Source: M55B112 sp040903745
GTDB lineage: Bacteria > Bacteroidota > Bacteroidia > Bacteroidales > GCA-2748055
Direction: 5' to 3'
NCBI GenBank assembly: GCA_040903745.1
Contig: JBBDUV010000033.1
Span: 1-47,912 of the forward strand
Length of the DNA: 47,912 nt
Positions within the stretch are counted from its first letter, which is position 1. Every line of letters starts with the position of its first letter. Both the position numbers and the translations under genes were made by a program. This document shows positions 1 to 9,139 of this stretch, one piece after another. Under the pieces are notes generated by a model that was given only the letters and a program-made list of their open reading frames with translations, was not told where the DNA came from and did not search any database.

Positions 1-147
1 AATTATATAAAAAAACTTGGATTACAACATAGAAGGGCTCGCCGAGCACCATAGAAAATAATATTTCTGCGAGGCAACTAGTCACATGTAGTTTAAATGA
101 TATTTAAATTATTTTATATCAAGTAGTTAAATAAAGAATTAATACAG

Positions 148-840
148 ATGAAGGTAGATCTTTCAAAATATAAAAAGGACTGGTACAAGGAAAATCCATC
201 CAAGGATATTTATCCCGGCCCTGTTGTCACTATCTCCAGGGAACTTGGGTGCCCCGCCAAGAAAATTGCATGCAAACTTTCCGAAGAGCTGAACAAGACA
301 AAACCGGGAAAAGCCAAGGATCATCCCTGGCGTTGGATCAGCAAGGAAATACTTAGCGAATCGGCCAAAGAGCTCGAGGTGGACTGTGATCAGATCGAAC
401 ATGTATTCAAGTACAAGAACAGGAACGCCCTGGAAGATCTCCTGTTCACCCAGGCTAAAGGCTATTATCAATCTGATATCAAGATTAGAACAACCATCGC
501 TAAAATCATTCGCGAATTTGCTACCATCGGAAATGCAATTATTGTCGGTCGCGGAGGCGTTGCAGTTACCAGGGACATTCCGAAATCCCTTCATATCATG
601 CTTGAAGCTCCTCTCGAGTGGCGTGCGGTACGAACTGCATCAAAATATGAAATGACACTCGAACAGGCAAGAAATTACGCGGTATCGATCGACAAGAAAA
701 GAAAAAAATTCCGCGATTACTACCAGGGTAAGGGAAATGATTACACCCGCTTCGATATCAAGTTCAACTGTATGACACTGGAAATCGATGTGATCGTAAA
801 AATTATTATCGAATCACTCAAAGCAAGAAATCTCATCTGA
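148..840 (+). CDS. Cytidylate kinase-like family protein
   Basis: A 230-residue protein resembling the cytidylate-kinase-like family (Cytidylate_kin2), a P-loop kinase-fold group common in Bacteroidota and anaerobes. The N-terminal segment VVTISRELGCPAKKIA (about residues 26-41) matches the family's opening strand and modified phosphate-binding loop. IIVGRGG (about 131-137) matches the second conserved block, which precedes the arginine-rich lid. The usual GxxGxGK loop of true Cmk is absent, so nucleotide monophosphate kinase activity is not assured and the substrate is unknown. The start is an ATG at 148 without a strong Shine-Dalgarno sequence. The gene is followed 70 bp later by a lipoprotein gene on the same strand. 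Confidence 0.82.
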   Translation: MKVDLSKYKKDWYKENPSKDIYPGPVVTISRELGCPAKKIACKLSEELNKTKPGKAKDHPWRWISKEILSESAKELEVDCDQIEHVFKYKNRNALEDLLFTQAKGYYQSDIKIRTTIAKIIREFATIGNAIIVGRGGVAVTRDIPKSLHIMLEAPLEWRAVRTASKYEMTLEQARNYAVSIDKKRKKFRDYYQGKGNDYTRFDIKFNCMTLEIDVIVKIIIESLKARNLI

Positions 841-849
841 TCCGATCTG

Positions 850-864
850 GTCTCAACCTGAGAC
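850..864 (+). terminator. Short inverted repeat, possible weak terminator
   Basis: GTCTCA-ACC-TGAGAC forms a 6-bp stem with a 3-nt loop, 10 bp after the stop of the kinase-like gene. It is followed by the pyrimidine-rich TTTCTCGTTT. The stem is short and the T-run imperfect, so termination is only a possibility. Confidence 0.3.
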
Positions 865-910
865 TTTCTCGTTTACATACTTTTTCTTACTTTTAGAAAA
901 AATCAGAAAC

Positions 911-1792
911 ATGAGATCAGCTTTCATTTCCTGTATCCTGCTCCTTTTTACCCTGAGTGCTTGTAGAAATAAGCCGGAACCAGCGGAAGAGCATTTTAAA
1001 TATGAAGAAATAAAAACTGTAAACCGGGAAATCCGGGAAGTGATCTATTCCATGTATCTTCCTACCGATCTGGCCAATCTATTTAGTGACGCAGGAACCA
1101 ATTATGATCCGACTGTGCCTGCTCCCATCTCAGATATAACCATGTATAACAATCCCGAACAGATTGCCTTAATGCTGGGAATATACGGTGTGGATCTAAC
1201 CTACATGAAACTGCTCGGGCAGACCATCGCTGCCGCTCAATATTATAAAATCATTGAGACATTGTCTGAGAAAATCGGCATGCCGGAAGCCATTTTCGAA
1301 AAATCATCCCGACAACTCGAACGCTATATTAACAACGAAGACTCGCTGAATGCAGTGATAGATAATATCTACCGGGAAACCGACTACCATTTTAGAAATA
1401 ATGGTCAGGACAACCTGGCAGCCCTTACTCTCACAGGAGGCTGGGTGGAAGCAATGTATATTGGAATAGAAATCTTTAAGGCAGACAGCGGCAACCATAC
1501 CATGGCCGAAAATTTGCTGCAGCAAAAATATTCGCTCAATAGCCTCTATACCATCCTGAGCAACCACCAGGAATCCCTCAAAGTGAAAGAATACCTGCTG
1601 ATGCTTAAAAAACTCAGGAAGGTATACGAAAAGGTGGAGATCATGTATCAAAAAGAGGGATTTAGTGTCGACACCTCAAGCAAAAAGATCCAGACATACA
1701 ATTCACTGATCAGGTACAATGAGCAAACGATCACCGACCTGGTAAAAACAATACCCCTTATCAGGGAAACCATGATCACTTCCACCGAGTAA
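911..1792 (+). CDS. Hypothetical lipoprotein
   Basis: A 293-residue protein with a signal peptide ending in the lipobox LSAC, lipidated Cys at residue 18, so probably an inner-leaflet or outer-membrane anchored lipoprotein. The mature part is mostly helical by eye (repeated charged/hydrophobic heptads) and has no motif I can assign to a named family. It lies 18 bp upstream of the GH2-type gene on the same strand and may be co-transcribed with it. The start is an ATG directly after a short A-rich leader. Confidence 0.7.
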   Translation: MRSAFISCILLLFTLSACRNKPEPAEEHFKYEEIKTVNREIREVIYSMYLPTDLANLFSDAGTNYDPTVPAPISDITMYNNPEQIALMLGIYGVDLTYMKLLGQTIAAAQYYKIIETLSEKIGMPEAIFEKSSRQLERYINNEDSLNAVIDNIYRETDYHFRNNGQDNLAALTLTGGWVEAMYIGIEIFKADSGNHTMAENLLQQKYSLNSLYTILSNHQESLKVKEYLLMLKKLRKVYEKVEIMYQKEGFSVDTSSKKIQTYNSLIRYNEQTITDLVKTIPLIRETMITSTE

Positions 1793-1810
1793 AATCAATA
1801 AGGATATCCT

Positions 1811-4732
1811 GTGAAAAAGACCATTATAGCTCTCCTGACCCTTCCTGTTTTCCTGACTGATGGATTCTCACAAATCTCATCCTCTTTTGAACTCAGGTAT
1901 TTTTCGAAAGATAAAACCAGTTCCGGAATCACCGATTTCAAGGGTAAAAATGATTTTTTCAATACAGACCAGAGGGTAGAATTTCTGCATCTATACGCTG
2001 ATGTTGCCGGAAAGTGGTTTTCCGATACAGCCCTTAACAGGAAGTTAAACAATCCGGAAGAATTGGACCAACTCATGGAGGGTATGAAGGAGAAGCCCCT
2101 TCCCCTTAAAAGACAACGCATTGTGCTGAACAACTGGAACAGGACCGCATACAAACAGGGAGACCACGAGCGGTCGGTTAACTCCATAAATGAGTGGGAT
2201 ACCCTGACTGGTGCATCTGTTGAACACGGTCTTCTCCATCTTGCCTCTCCCAATGTAATCATAGAAAAATCCATAGACAGCCTCCAATGGAGGTTCTTTC
2301 TCAGCTGGAAAGCGACGAGCCTTAATGGCAACTTTCCCATGACCATTGCACTGAAAGAAAACAACCGCACCATCGCTGAAGCAGGCTTTCATGCCAATGG
2401 GAATATCTTCTATACATCGAACGGTATCGACAAAATGGGTGAACAATATGCTACACGGAAATGGTACCATTTTAAAATTGAGGCCGATCTGGTCAATAAC
2501 CGATACAATCTCTTTGTTAACGGAGTAAAAACCGGTAACTGGATTGCCATGAAAAACAGCTCCCTGATCAATCGAATCCGGATAAGCGGAGGCGAAGGAA
2601 TTCTAATTGATGACATTACAGGACTGAAATTCGATACCACTGGATGCGATACACGTGGCCCCTACACGATCGAACCATTCATACAGGAAAATTTTAACCT
2701 CCAGCCCGGCATACAAAACTGGACAGATCCCTATTATGATGATCTTTCGTGGGAACAATCTGACCTTCCTGCAGTTACAGGCGGTGCACTGGAGGCCGGA
2801 AAGGACCTCTACCTGAGAAAAAAACTGAGTATCGGTTCCTTTGAAAAAGCCCGGCTGAACATCGAAGCCCTCGATCCGGGCGGTGAGGTATGGATCAACG
2901 ACCGGGTGATCCACGTTACCCACAACAGACATCCGGTGAGCCTGGATATAACTCCGTTTCTACTTCCCCATTCGGTAAACACCATCGCTATCAGGGTCTT
3001 CTCTTTTTTTAACGGGGGACCGCTCTATCACTCGTCGCGGGACAGAAACACGGGGTGGTTCTGTGGCAGGGCCTGGATCGACCTGACAGAACAGATCCAT
3101 ATACGCTCGGTGAAAGTTTTTACCAAATCGCTTAACGGAGACGCAGTCCAGTTTCACAACATCGTCCTTCAAAATGATTCCGATACCACATTTACAGGAA
3201 AGATCATAATCGATTACTACCCCTGGCACCCCAATGAAAGCAGCAGCAAAGCCGCTTCGTTTGAATTTCCGGTACAGCTCTTTGCAAGGGATTCTGTGCA
3301 TTTAAATCTTCCGGGAACAGTAAAGCAACCCTTTCTCTGGTCGCACGACAAACCCAATCTCTACCGTATTCATACAAAGATTATTCATGGCGACCGGTTG
3401 GTTGACGATGAGATGATCACCACCGGAATACGTACCGTATCGCAGGATGACGGAATATTCAGGATCAATGGGGAGCCTGAACTGCTTGGAGGGGCACAGA
3501 CCATGGGATTCAGAATGCCCATCGAAAACAATGCAAAATGGAACCGTTGTCCGCCCGCCCGCATCCTGGCCGATGAACTGCTTGCATGCAAAAAACTCGG
3601 CAACACCCTGCGCATCCATGTGCATGCAGGGGGAGAATATGCATACAGCGTCAACGATCCCAGAATGGCAGAGATGGCAGACCAAATGGGGGTAATGCTG
3701 ATCTGGCCCACCACTGCCTGGATCCGACAGGGAGAATGGGGCGGCATCGATTTTGAAGGCTACCCAAAATATATGGAGCAGGTCTTTAACCACCCCAGCA
3801 TTGTCATCTGGGAAGGATCGAATCACCCCAACAAATTCGCAGGTAAACCATTATCTTACTCCAACAGGTTCATCTCCAGAATGTACCGTACAATCTCCTC
3901 CGCCGACTCCAGCCGGCTGATCTCCCCAAGTTCCTTCAACCGTCATTTTATTTACAGAAATGATGAAGGTACCATAGACCAAAAGGGTAATGCCATTGTT
4001 CCATGCGATGAGTGGACAGCCCCCCTGATCGTCAGGGGCAACCAGGATGCCCTTACAGGATATGGAGCAGAATGGCACAAGATCAGGGAATGGCCCGATC
4101 CCTACAGGCGTTCATTGATTGAAAGCAGCGAAAGAGCATACTTCAATTTTGAACACGAAGAGTCGATAGGCATGCAAAACTTTGAACTGGTAAGGGGGAA
4201 ACCCTGGTACCAAATGCCCTCCTATGAAAACCACTACGATATGGGAAGTGTAGGCCGGAAATTTGAATACCATGAGTGGAGAGCAAGTCAGGCCTGGCAG
4301 GCATTCAGTGCCTGGGAATCAATGAAATGGCAAAGAATACATGATGTCGACGGGTTCAGTTGGTGTTGCCTGCACGGCGGACCGAATAGTGGCACTTACC
4401 GCAAGCCAATCATTGATGCCATGGGGCATGCCAAACTCGGATTCTATAGCAACAAAATGGCCCTTCAGGACATTGTGGCAGGGAGCAATAATACCGATGT
4501 AGTATACCACCGGAAGGATGAGATAAGGCCGGTGATCATGCATGTGGGTAAAGAGCAGATAGTGAAGCTAAAGATCAATATCAAAACCATTGACGGAGAA
4601 ATTACCGATACCCGGGTATATAGCAATCTCCTGCTTGAAAAGGGTCGGAATATAAAAGAAACAGCCTCCTTCAGACCAAAGTTCGCTGAAGAAGGCTATT
4701 ACATTATTGAATACTTCGTTCTTACTCCGTAG
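1811..4732 (+). CDS. Secreted glycoside hydrolase family 2-type protein
   Basis: A 973-residue exported protein starting at GTG (KKTIIALLTLPVFLTDGFSQ is the signal peptide). By eye the order is: a concanavalin/LamG-like jelly-roll (about 140-280), a GH2 sugar-binding domain (about 285-430, with GGEVWINDRVI), an immunoglobulin-like domain, then a TIM barrel (from about 555). The barrel carries the family's HPSIVIWEGSN block at about 661-671. In canonical GH2 enzymes this Asn is followed by the acid/base Glu, but here residue 672 is His (WEGSNHP). It may therefore belong to a divergent subgroup with a displaced acid/base or altered activity. Its 3' end overlaps the convergent lipoprotein gene by 11 bp. 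The substrate cannot be read from the sequence. Confidence 0.8.
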   Translation: MKKTIIALLTLPVFLTDGFSQISSSFELRYFSKDKTSSGITDFKGKNDFFNTDQRVEFLHLYADVAGKWFSDTALNRKLNNPEELDQLMEGMKEKPLPLKRQRIVLNNWNRTAYKQGDHERSVNSINEWDTLTGASVEHGLLHLASPNVIIEKSIDSLQWRFFLSWKATSLNGNFPMTIALKENNRTIAEAGFHANGNIFYTSNGIDKMGEQYATRKWYHFKIEADLVNNRYNLFVNGVKTGNWIAMKNSSLINRIRISGGEGILIDDITGLKFDTTGCDTRGPYTIEPFIQENFNLQPGIQNWTDPYYDDLSWEQSDLPAVTGGALEAGKDLYLRKKLSIGSFEKARLNIEALDPGGEVWINDRVIHVTHNRHPVSLDITPFLLPHSVNTIAIRVFSFFNGGPLYHSSRDRNTGWFCGRAWIDLTEQIHIRSVKVFTKSLNGDAVQFHNIVLQNDSDTTFTGKIIIDYYPWHPNESSSKAASFEFPVQLFARDSVHLNLPGTVKQPFLWSHDKPNLYRIHTKIIHGDRLVDDEMITTGIRTVSQDDGIFRINGEPELLGGAQTMGFRMPIENNAKWNRCPPARILADELLACKKLGNTLRIHVHAGGEYAYSVNDPRMAEMADQMGVMLIWPTTAWIRQGEWGGIDFEGYPKYMEQVFNHPSIVIWEGSNHPNKFAGKPLSYSNRFISRMYRTISSADSSRLISPSSFNRHFIYRNDEGTIDQKGNAIVPCDEWTAPLIVRGNQDALTGYGAEWHKIREWPDPYRRSLIESSERAYFNFEHEESIGMQNFELVRGKPWYQMPSYENHYDMGSVGRKFEYHEWRASQAWQAFSAWESMKWQRIHDVDGFSWCCLHGGPNSGTYRKPIIDAMGHAKLGFYSNKMALQDIVAGSNNTDVVYHRKDEIRPVIMHVGKEQIVKLKINIKTIDGEITDTRVYSNLLLEKGRNIKETASFRPKFAEEGYYIIEYFVLTP

Positions 4733-5309
4733 TGCTAAAATTTGTTGAGATAATTAGATAAAGATTGGTTTTTACCTTGAAACTGCTGCCAAAATCTTCT
4801 TCTGCAAATTCATAATCACTGCCATCTGCATTCTGAAATGCATAAGAAAAACTGATATTAAAGCTCCCCGGATCTTCCATCCATTCAATTACCTGTGTCA
4901 CAGCAGCCGTGTCAAGCACAAATTCCTGCTCTTCTCCAAAGGAGGAAAGGTGCTCAAGATTTTCCGGGGCAATCGTTGCAAGTGTCATTAAGGTGGTTGA
5001 ATCCACATCGGATACCTTTATGCTTCCTGTGAAATAGAGATCTTCAGGTGCATTGAAATCCAAAATCTCATAGGTTGCCTTGCTGAGCAGGTAGCCATCT
5101 ACATACTGACTATAGGTTTGAAACTCCTCAAAAGCCCTGATATCGATAAATTCTTCCTCCGTAATGCCTTCAGCAATACTTTCATCAATCACAAATTCAT
5201 AGGTTTCAGTCACAACCTTGTCAATATCGGGAATAACATCCCCCAGCATATCACAAGAGGTTAACCCTGCAAAAACTGCTAATACGAATAAGAAAAAAAC
5301 TCTCTTCAT
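4722..5309 (-). CDS. Hypothetical lipoprotein
   Basis: A 195-residue lipoprotein starting MKRVFFLFVLAVFAGLTSC, lipidated Cys at residue 19. An upstream in-frame TTG at 5315 is possible, but the ATG at 5309 fits the signal peptide better. The mature region is acidic and predicted beta-rich, without a recognisable family signature. It is convergent with the GH2-type gene and shares 11 bp with its end, so the two transcripts overlap. Confidence 0.68.
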   Translation of the reverse strand: MKRVFFLFVLAVFAGLTSCDMLGDVIPDIDKVVTETYEFVIDESIAEGITEEEFIDIRAFEEFQTYSQYVDGYLLSKATYEILDFNAPEDLYFTGSIKVSDVDSTTLMTLATIAPENLEHLSSFGEEQEFVLDTAAVTQVIEWMEDPGSFNISFSYAFQNADGSDYEFAEEDFGSSFKVKTNLYLIISTNFSTTE

Positions 5310-5414
5310 GATCAAATTAATTGATTATCATGTAAATATAATACTTTTCCCTCTATTTTGTTTGTGACAGGAAAAAAAATAACATTTTATTAACAAATTG
5401 GCCTAAAGAAGCAA

Positions 5415-6935
5415 TTATATCAGCACCTTGCCGGTCATCTCCTTTGGAATCTCCACACCCATGATATGCAGCAGGGTTGGTGCTACATCCGCCAGGACGC
5501 CTTCACCGATCGACTGATAGTCATCCGTCACCAGTACACATGGCACCGGGTTGAGTGAGTGGGCAGTATTTGGTGATCCGTCTTCATTTACAGCATTATC
5601 GGCATTGCCATGGTCAGCGATAATCATCACATCGTAACCATTGGCCCTGGCTACCTCAACCACATTGCCCACACATTCATCGACTGTTTGTATCGCCTTT
5701 TTAATGGCTTCATATACGCCTGTGTGACCCACCATGTCACCGTTGGCAAAGTTCAGACAGACAAAATCGTGTTTCCCGGTATGTAATGCCTCAACGATCT
5801 TATCCCGTACGCCGTAAGCACTCATCTCCGGCATCAGATCGTAGGTGGCGACCTTGGGTGATGGCACAAGGATCCTCTCCTCGTTCCTGTAGACCTCTTC
5901 CCTTCCACCTGAAAAGAAAAAGGTAACATGGGCATATTTTTCTGTTTCTGCAATACGCAGCTGAGAAAGGCCTGCATTGGCAACAACCTCCCCCATCGTG
6001 TTGGTCACATTGTCTTTCCCAAAAATCACATTCATCCCTTTGAAGGTGGCATCATAGGGAGTCATTGTACAGTAATGCAAAGGAATGGTTTTCATATCAT
6101 ATTCCGGCATATCTTTCTGGGTAAGTGCAATGGTAATTTCCTTCGCCCTGTCATTCCTGAAGTTAAAAAAGACGACCACATCTCCTTCAGCAATCTTTCC
6201 AACAGGTTCATTGTCCTCTCCTACCATTACAACAGGCTTAATGAATTCGTCGGTTACACCTTCATCATAAGATTCCTGCATGGTCAGGAGGATATCTTCC
6301 GACTTTTTACCGACTCCATGAACAAGCAGGTCATAAGCCTCTTTGATCCTCTCCCAGCGCTTGTCCCTGTCCATCGCGTAATACCTGCCAATGAACGAGG
6401 CCAGTCTGACCTTTGATCCGGAGATATGGTTCAGCAATTGCTTCAGATACCCTTTCCCACTCTGGGGATCTGTATCACGTCCATCACCAAAACCATGGAT
6501 ATATACATTTTCGATCCCATATTCACCGGTCATGTCACACAATGCATACAGATGCTTGTCGAGTGAGTGAACCCCTCCATCCGAGATGAGTCCGAGAAAA
6601 TGAACCTGCTTTTTATGATCCTTTGCATATATAAATGCGTCAACCAGTACTTTGTTCTCTTTGATGGATCCGTCCCTGATCGCCTTGTTGATCTTCACCA
6701 GGTCCTGGTAAACGATCCTGCCTGCACCCAAATTCAGGTGTCCAACCTCTGAGTTGCCCATCTGTCCTTCTGGCAAACCAACACTCTCTCCAGAAGCATG
6801 CAGGTGGTTAAAAGGGTATTCTTTCTCCAGCCGGTCCATGTTGGGGGTCGAAACATGACTAATTACGTCAGATTCTGTTCCGTTTCCAATTCCCCAGCCA
6901 TCCAGGATCATGAGAAGTGTCTTCTTTTTTGCCAT
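5415..6935 (-). CDS. gpmI: 2,3-bisphosphoglycerate-independent phosphoglycerate mutase
   Basis: This 506-residue enzyme of the alkaline phosphatase superfamily interconverts 3- and 2-phosphoglycerate in glycolysis, using two Mn ions in the cytoplasm. Family landmarks are visible: the N-terminal metal motif MILDGWG (about 9-15), the catalytic serine Ser62 in GQMGNSEVGH, GFGDGRDTDPQSGK for substrate binding, and the second metal-binding block IADHGNADN near the C-terminus. Length is typical of the family. It is transcribed alone, divergent from the lipoprotein gene at 7135, with a candidate TAAATTTG promoter box about 77 bp upstream. Confidence 0.98.
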   Translation of the reverse strand: MAKKKTLLMILDGWGIGNGTESDVISHVSTPNMDRLEKEYPFNHLHASGESVGLPEGQMGNSEVGHLNLGAGRIVYQDLVKINKAIRDGSIKENKVLVDAFIYAKDHKKQVHFLGLISDGGVHSLDKHLYALCDMTGEYGIENVYIHGFGDGRDTDPQSGKGYLKQLLNHISGSKVRLASFIGRYYAMDRDKRWERIKEAYDLLVHGVGKKSEDILLTMQESYDEGVTDEFIKPVVMVGEDNEPVGKIAEGDVVVFFNFRNDRAKEITIALTQKDMPEYDMKTIPLHYCTMTPYDATFKGMNVIFGKDNVTNTMGEVVANAGLSQLRIAETEKYAHVTFFFSGGREEVYRNEERILVPSPKVATYDLMPEMSAYGVRDKIVEALHTGKHDFVCLNFANGDMVGHTGVYEAIKKAIQTVDECVGNVVEVARANGYDVMIIADHGNADNAVNEDGSPNTAHSLNPVPCVLVTDDYQSIGEGVLADVAPTLLHIMGVEIPKEMTGKVLI

Positions 6936-7011
6936 ATACTGAATTTACTTATACCCATTTGAACACTGCCGGGCATAAAAAGTTTACCACCCAACCAAAT
7001 CATGAAGGGCA

Positions 7012-7019
7012 CAAATTTA
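7012..7019 (-). promoter_or_regulatory. Candidate -7 promoter box for gpmI
   Basis: Read on the minus strand this is TAAATTTG, an exact match to the Bacteroidota -7 consensus TAnnTTTG, followed by GTGCCC. It would give a leader of about 70 nt before the gpmI ATG at 6935. No clear -33 TTTG was found at the right distance. Confidence 0.4.
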
Positions 7020-7134
7020 GATTTTTTTAATGACTTTGAGGGAGATTCTGGCCTTTATTCCAGAATGCTTGAAAAGATTTTTATACTTTTACCCGGCCTG
7101 TCCGTTCATATTACTTTCATTCAATACAAGAGAA

Positions 7135-8550
7135 ATGATACGTGTAAATCCAGTTCCCGGAAAAAGTTTCAAATCCTCCATCTATTTCATCCTTCTACTG
7201 ATCGTTTCAACTGCCTGCAGCACCAGAAACAATACAACCGATCTGCTCGATAACCCGGGCAGGTGGCGCGGAACCGGATTTACCATATCTTCTGAGGGCA
7301 CAATGGAGATAAATGGTGAATACAGGACCGTTGTTTACAATCCGGGGATATTCAGAAACTTCGAAAATTTTGAACTTTCGGCAGATCTCTATACCATACC
7401 TGATGCATCTGCTGCCATCCTGTTTCATACAAATAAAAGGAATACTAAAAAAGGGTATGAGGTGGTGATCGATAACAGTAAACCAGGCGACTGGGACCAA
7501 CTGCTAAAAACAGGCAGCCTTGGCTCCGTTAGAAATATTTACTACAACACGATCGGTGATGAGACCTGGTTCAACCTCAAGGTGGTTGTTAGGGAAAACC
7601 ATATTTATATAGCAATAAACGACCATCCCGTTGTTGATTACATTGAACCGGCGATGCCTTTCCGTACACCGCAGAATAGTTTACGAAAACTGGGAACCGG
7701 AACTTTTGCCATCAAAACAGGATACAGCAACAGCAGTGTCCGGTTAAAAAATATGATGGTAACCAGCCTTCCTCCTGAGCCGAAAAAGAAAAATGATGAT
7801 CCTGACTATGTGAGGATGATCTCCGAGCTACACTTCCGCCAGCTCCCGGTTGTCGATTATCATGTTCATGAAAAAGGCGATCTAACGCTAGCCGGGCTAA
7901 TAGAGCGTTCAGCAAAACTGGGTATTAATTATGGGATCGCGGCCAATTGCGGACTGAAATTCCCCATTGAGACAAATGAGCAGCTGGCCGATTACCTGAC
8001 ATCCATTGATGGATTGCCAGTATTCAAAGCGATGCAGGCGGAGGGACGCGAATGGGTGGATATGTTTTCGCCTGAATTGGTTGCTGGATTCGATTATGCC
8101 TTTACCGATGCAATGACCTGGACCAACAGGAACGGATTACGTATGCGTTTGTGGATCCCGGAGGAGACCGAGGTGGGGGATCCGGAAGATTTCATGGATC
8201 AGCTGGTCGCACAGATTGAGAAGGTTCTGACGGAACCTGTAGCCATCTATGTCAACCCTACCTACCTGCCAGATGAGATTGCCGACAGGTATGATGAACT
8301 CTGGACGGATGGGCGGATCGACCGGGTTGTGCGGGCTCTGAAGGAAAATGGGGTGGCCCTGGAGCTCAACAGCAGGTACCGGCTGCCAGGCAGCAGAGTG
8401 ATTGAAAAAGCCAAAGAGGCCGGGGTGAAGTTTGCCATGGGGACCAACAATACCGGCTCAGAGGACCTGGGAAGTCTCGAATGGGCGTTCGAGATGGTTG
8501 AAAAGCATCAACTACAACCGACTGATATGTTCCTGCCATCGGTTGAATAG
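7135..8550 (+). CDS. Lipoprotein with DUF1080-like domain fused to a metal-dependent hydrolase
   Basis: The frame is open from 7030, but I place the start at the ATG at 7135 because it begins a good lipoprotein signal peptide (LLLIVSTAC, lipidated Cys28), giving 471 residues. Residues about 35-215 resemble the DUF1080/3-keto-disaccharide hydrolase jelly-roll (GRWRGTGFTISSEGTMEING, then FELSADLY). Residues about 235-471 begin with LPVVDYHVHEKGDLTL, an HxH metal motif (His243, His245). This motif is typical of PHP or amidohydrolase-like TIM barrels. The pairing suggests an exported enzyme acting on a sugar-derived or other small substrate. The exact reaction is unknown. It is divergent from gpmI. 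Confidence 0.7.
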   Translation: MIRVNPVPGKSFKSSIYFILLLIVSTACSTRNNTTDLLDNPGRWRGTGFTISSEGTMEINGEYRTVVYNPGIFRNFENFELSADLYTIPDASAAILFHTNKRNTKKGYEVVIDNSKPGDWDQLLKTGSLGSVRNIYYNTIGDETWFNLKVVVRENHIYIAINDHPVVDYIEPAMPFRTPQNSLRKLGTGTFAIKTGYSNSSVRLKNMMVTSLPPEPKKKNDDPDYVRMISELHFRQLPVVDYHVHEKGDLTLAGLIERSAKLGINYGIAANCGLKFPIETNEQLADYLTSIDGLPVFKAMQAEGREWVDMFSPELVAGFDYAFTDAMTWTNRNGLRMRLWIPEETEVGDPEDFMDQLVAQIEKVLTEPVAIYVNPTYLPDEIADRYDELWTDGRIDRVVRALKENGVALELNSRYRLPGSRVIEKAKEAGVKFAMGTNNTGSEDLGSLEWAFEMVEKHQLQPTDMFLPSVE

Positions 8551-8596
8551 AAAATTTAATCCTAATTTGCTGATGTCCACCCTAAGCAATTTTAGA

Positions 8597-9109
8597 TCAG
8601 CCCTTTTCTTGGCCCTCATCCTCAGGCTTGACATCGGTAATGTCTCTTTTCCTGCTGTTAAGATTGCTTCTCCTTTTCCTGTTATTGCCCTGAGGATGTT
8701 TCCATTCTGCATTTTTTCTGAATGCGGATGGGATAAAGGTAAATTCAATCCCGAATTTTCTGGCGATAAGTTCCAGTCCCCATAGGGAGATCACCCCTCC
8801 AGGCAAGATCACCGCAGTAGTAAATACCGATAATCTTCCCATATCTTTCAGCTGTTCGATCGCCTCAAGTACCTCCTGCTCGGTTGGAGGAACAGTGCGC
8901 TCCTGCATATTCAGCTTGTGTTCCAGGAGCCTGAAAAAGGACCTTGCCATCTCCCTTGTTTCAGTAGCCTCACTACCCATCTTCTGCATCCCTGCTTCAA
9001 TACCCTTTAGTGCCCTACTTGCAAACTCTCTACCCTTCTCACGATCGTAAGTAATACCAGACCTTCTGATATGCGACAACTTTTTAAATCTTCCAATTAA
9101 TTTCCTCAT
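8597..9109 (-). CDS. Small hypothetical protein, weakly LETM1-like
   Basis: A 170-residue protein. An in-frame TTG at 9115 is possible, but the ATG at 9109 (MRKLIGRFKKL) is preferred. A hydrophobic segment, TTAVILPGGVISLWGLELI (about 106-124), is preceded by amphipathic helices and followed by a very basic tail. The hydrophobic LPGG...IPSAF arrangement is reminiscent of LETM1-like proteins of Bacteroidota, but the match is weak. It is the last gene of a minus-strand unit, 30 bp after the TPR-SpoIIE phosphatase gene, so it may be co-transcribed with it. Confidence 0.6.
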   Translation of the reverse strand: MRKLIGRFKKLSHIRRSGITYDREKGREFASRALKGIEAGMQKMGSEATETREMARSFFRLLEHKLNMQERTVPPTEQEVLEAIEQLKDMGRLSVFTTAVILPGGVISLWGLELIARKFGIEFTFIPSAFRKNAEWKHPQGNNRKRRSNLNSRKRDITDVKPEDEGQEKG

Positions 9110-9139
9110 CAACAACGATCCGAATTAAATCAATCTATC

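Noticed and set aside
1795..2373. Minus-strand ORF of 192 codons opposite the GH2-type gene
   Set aside because: Antisense to clear sugar-hydrolase coding sequence, with no domain features.
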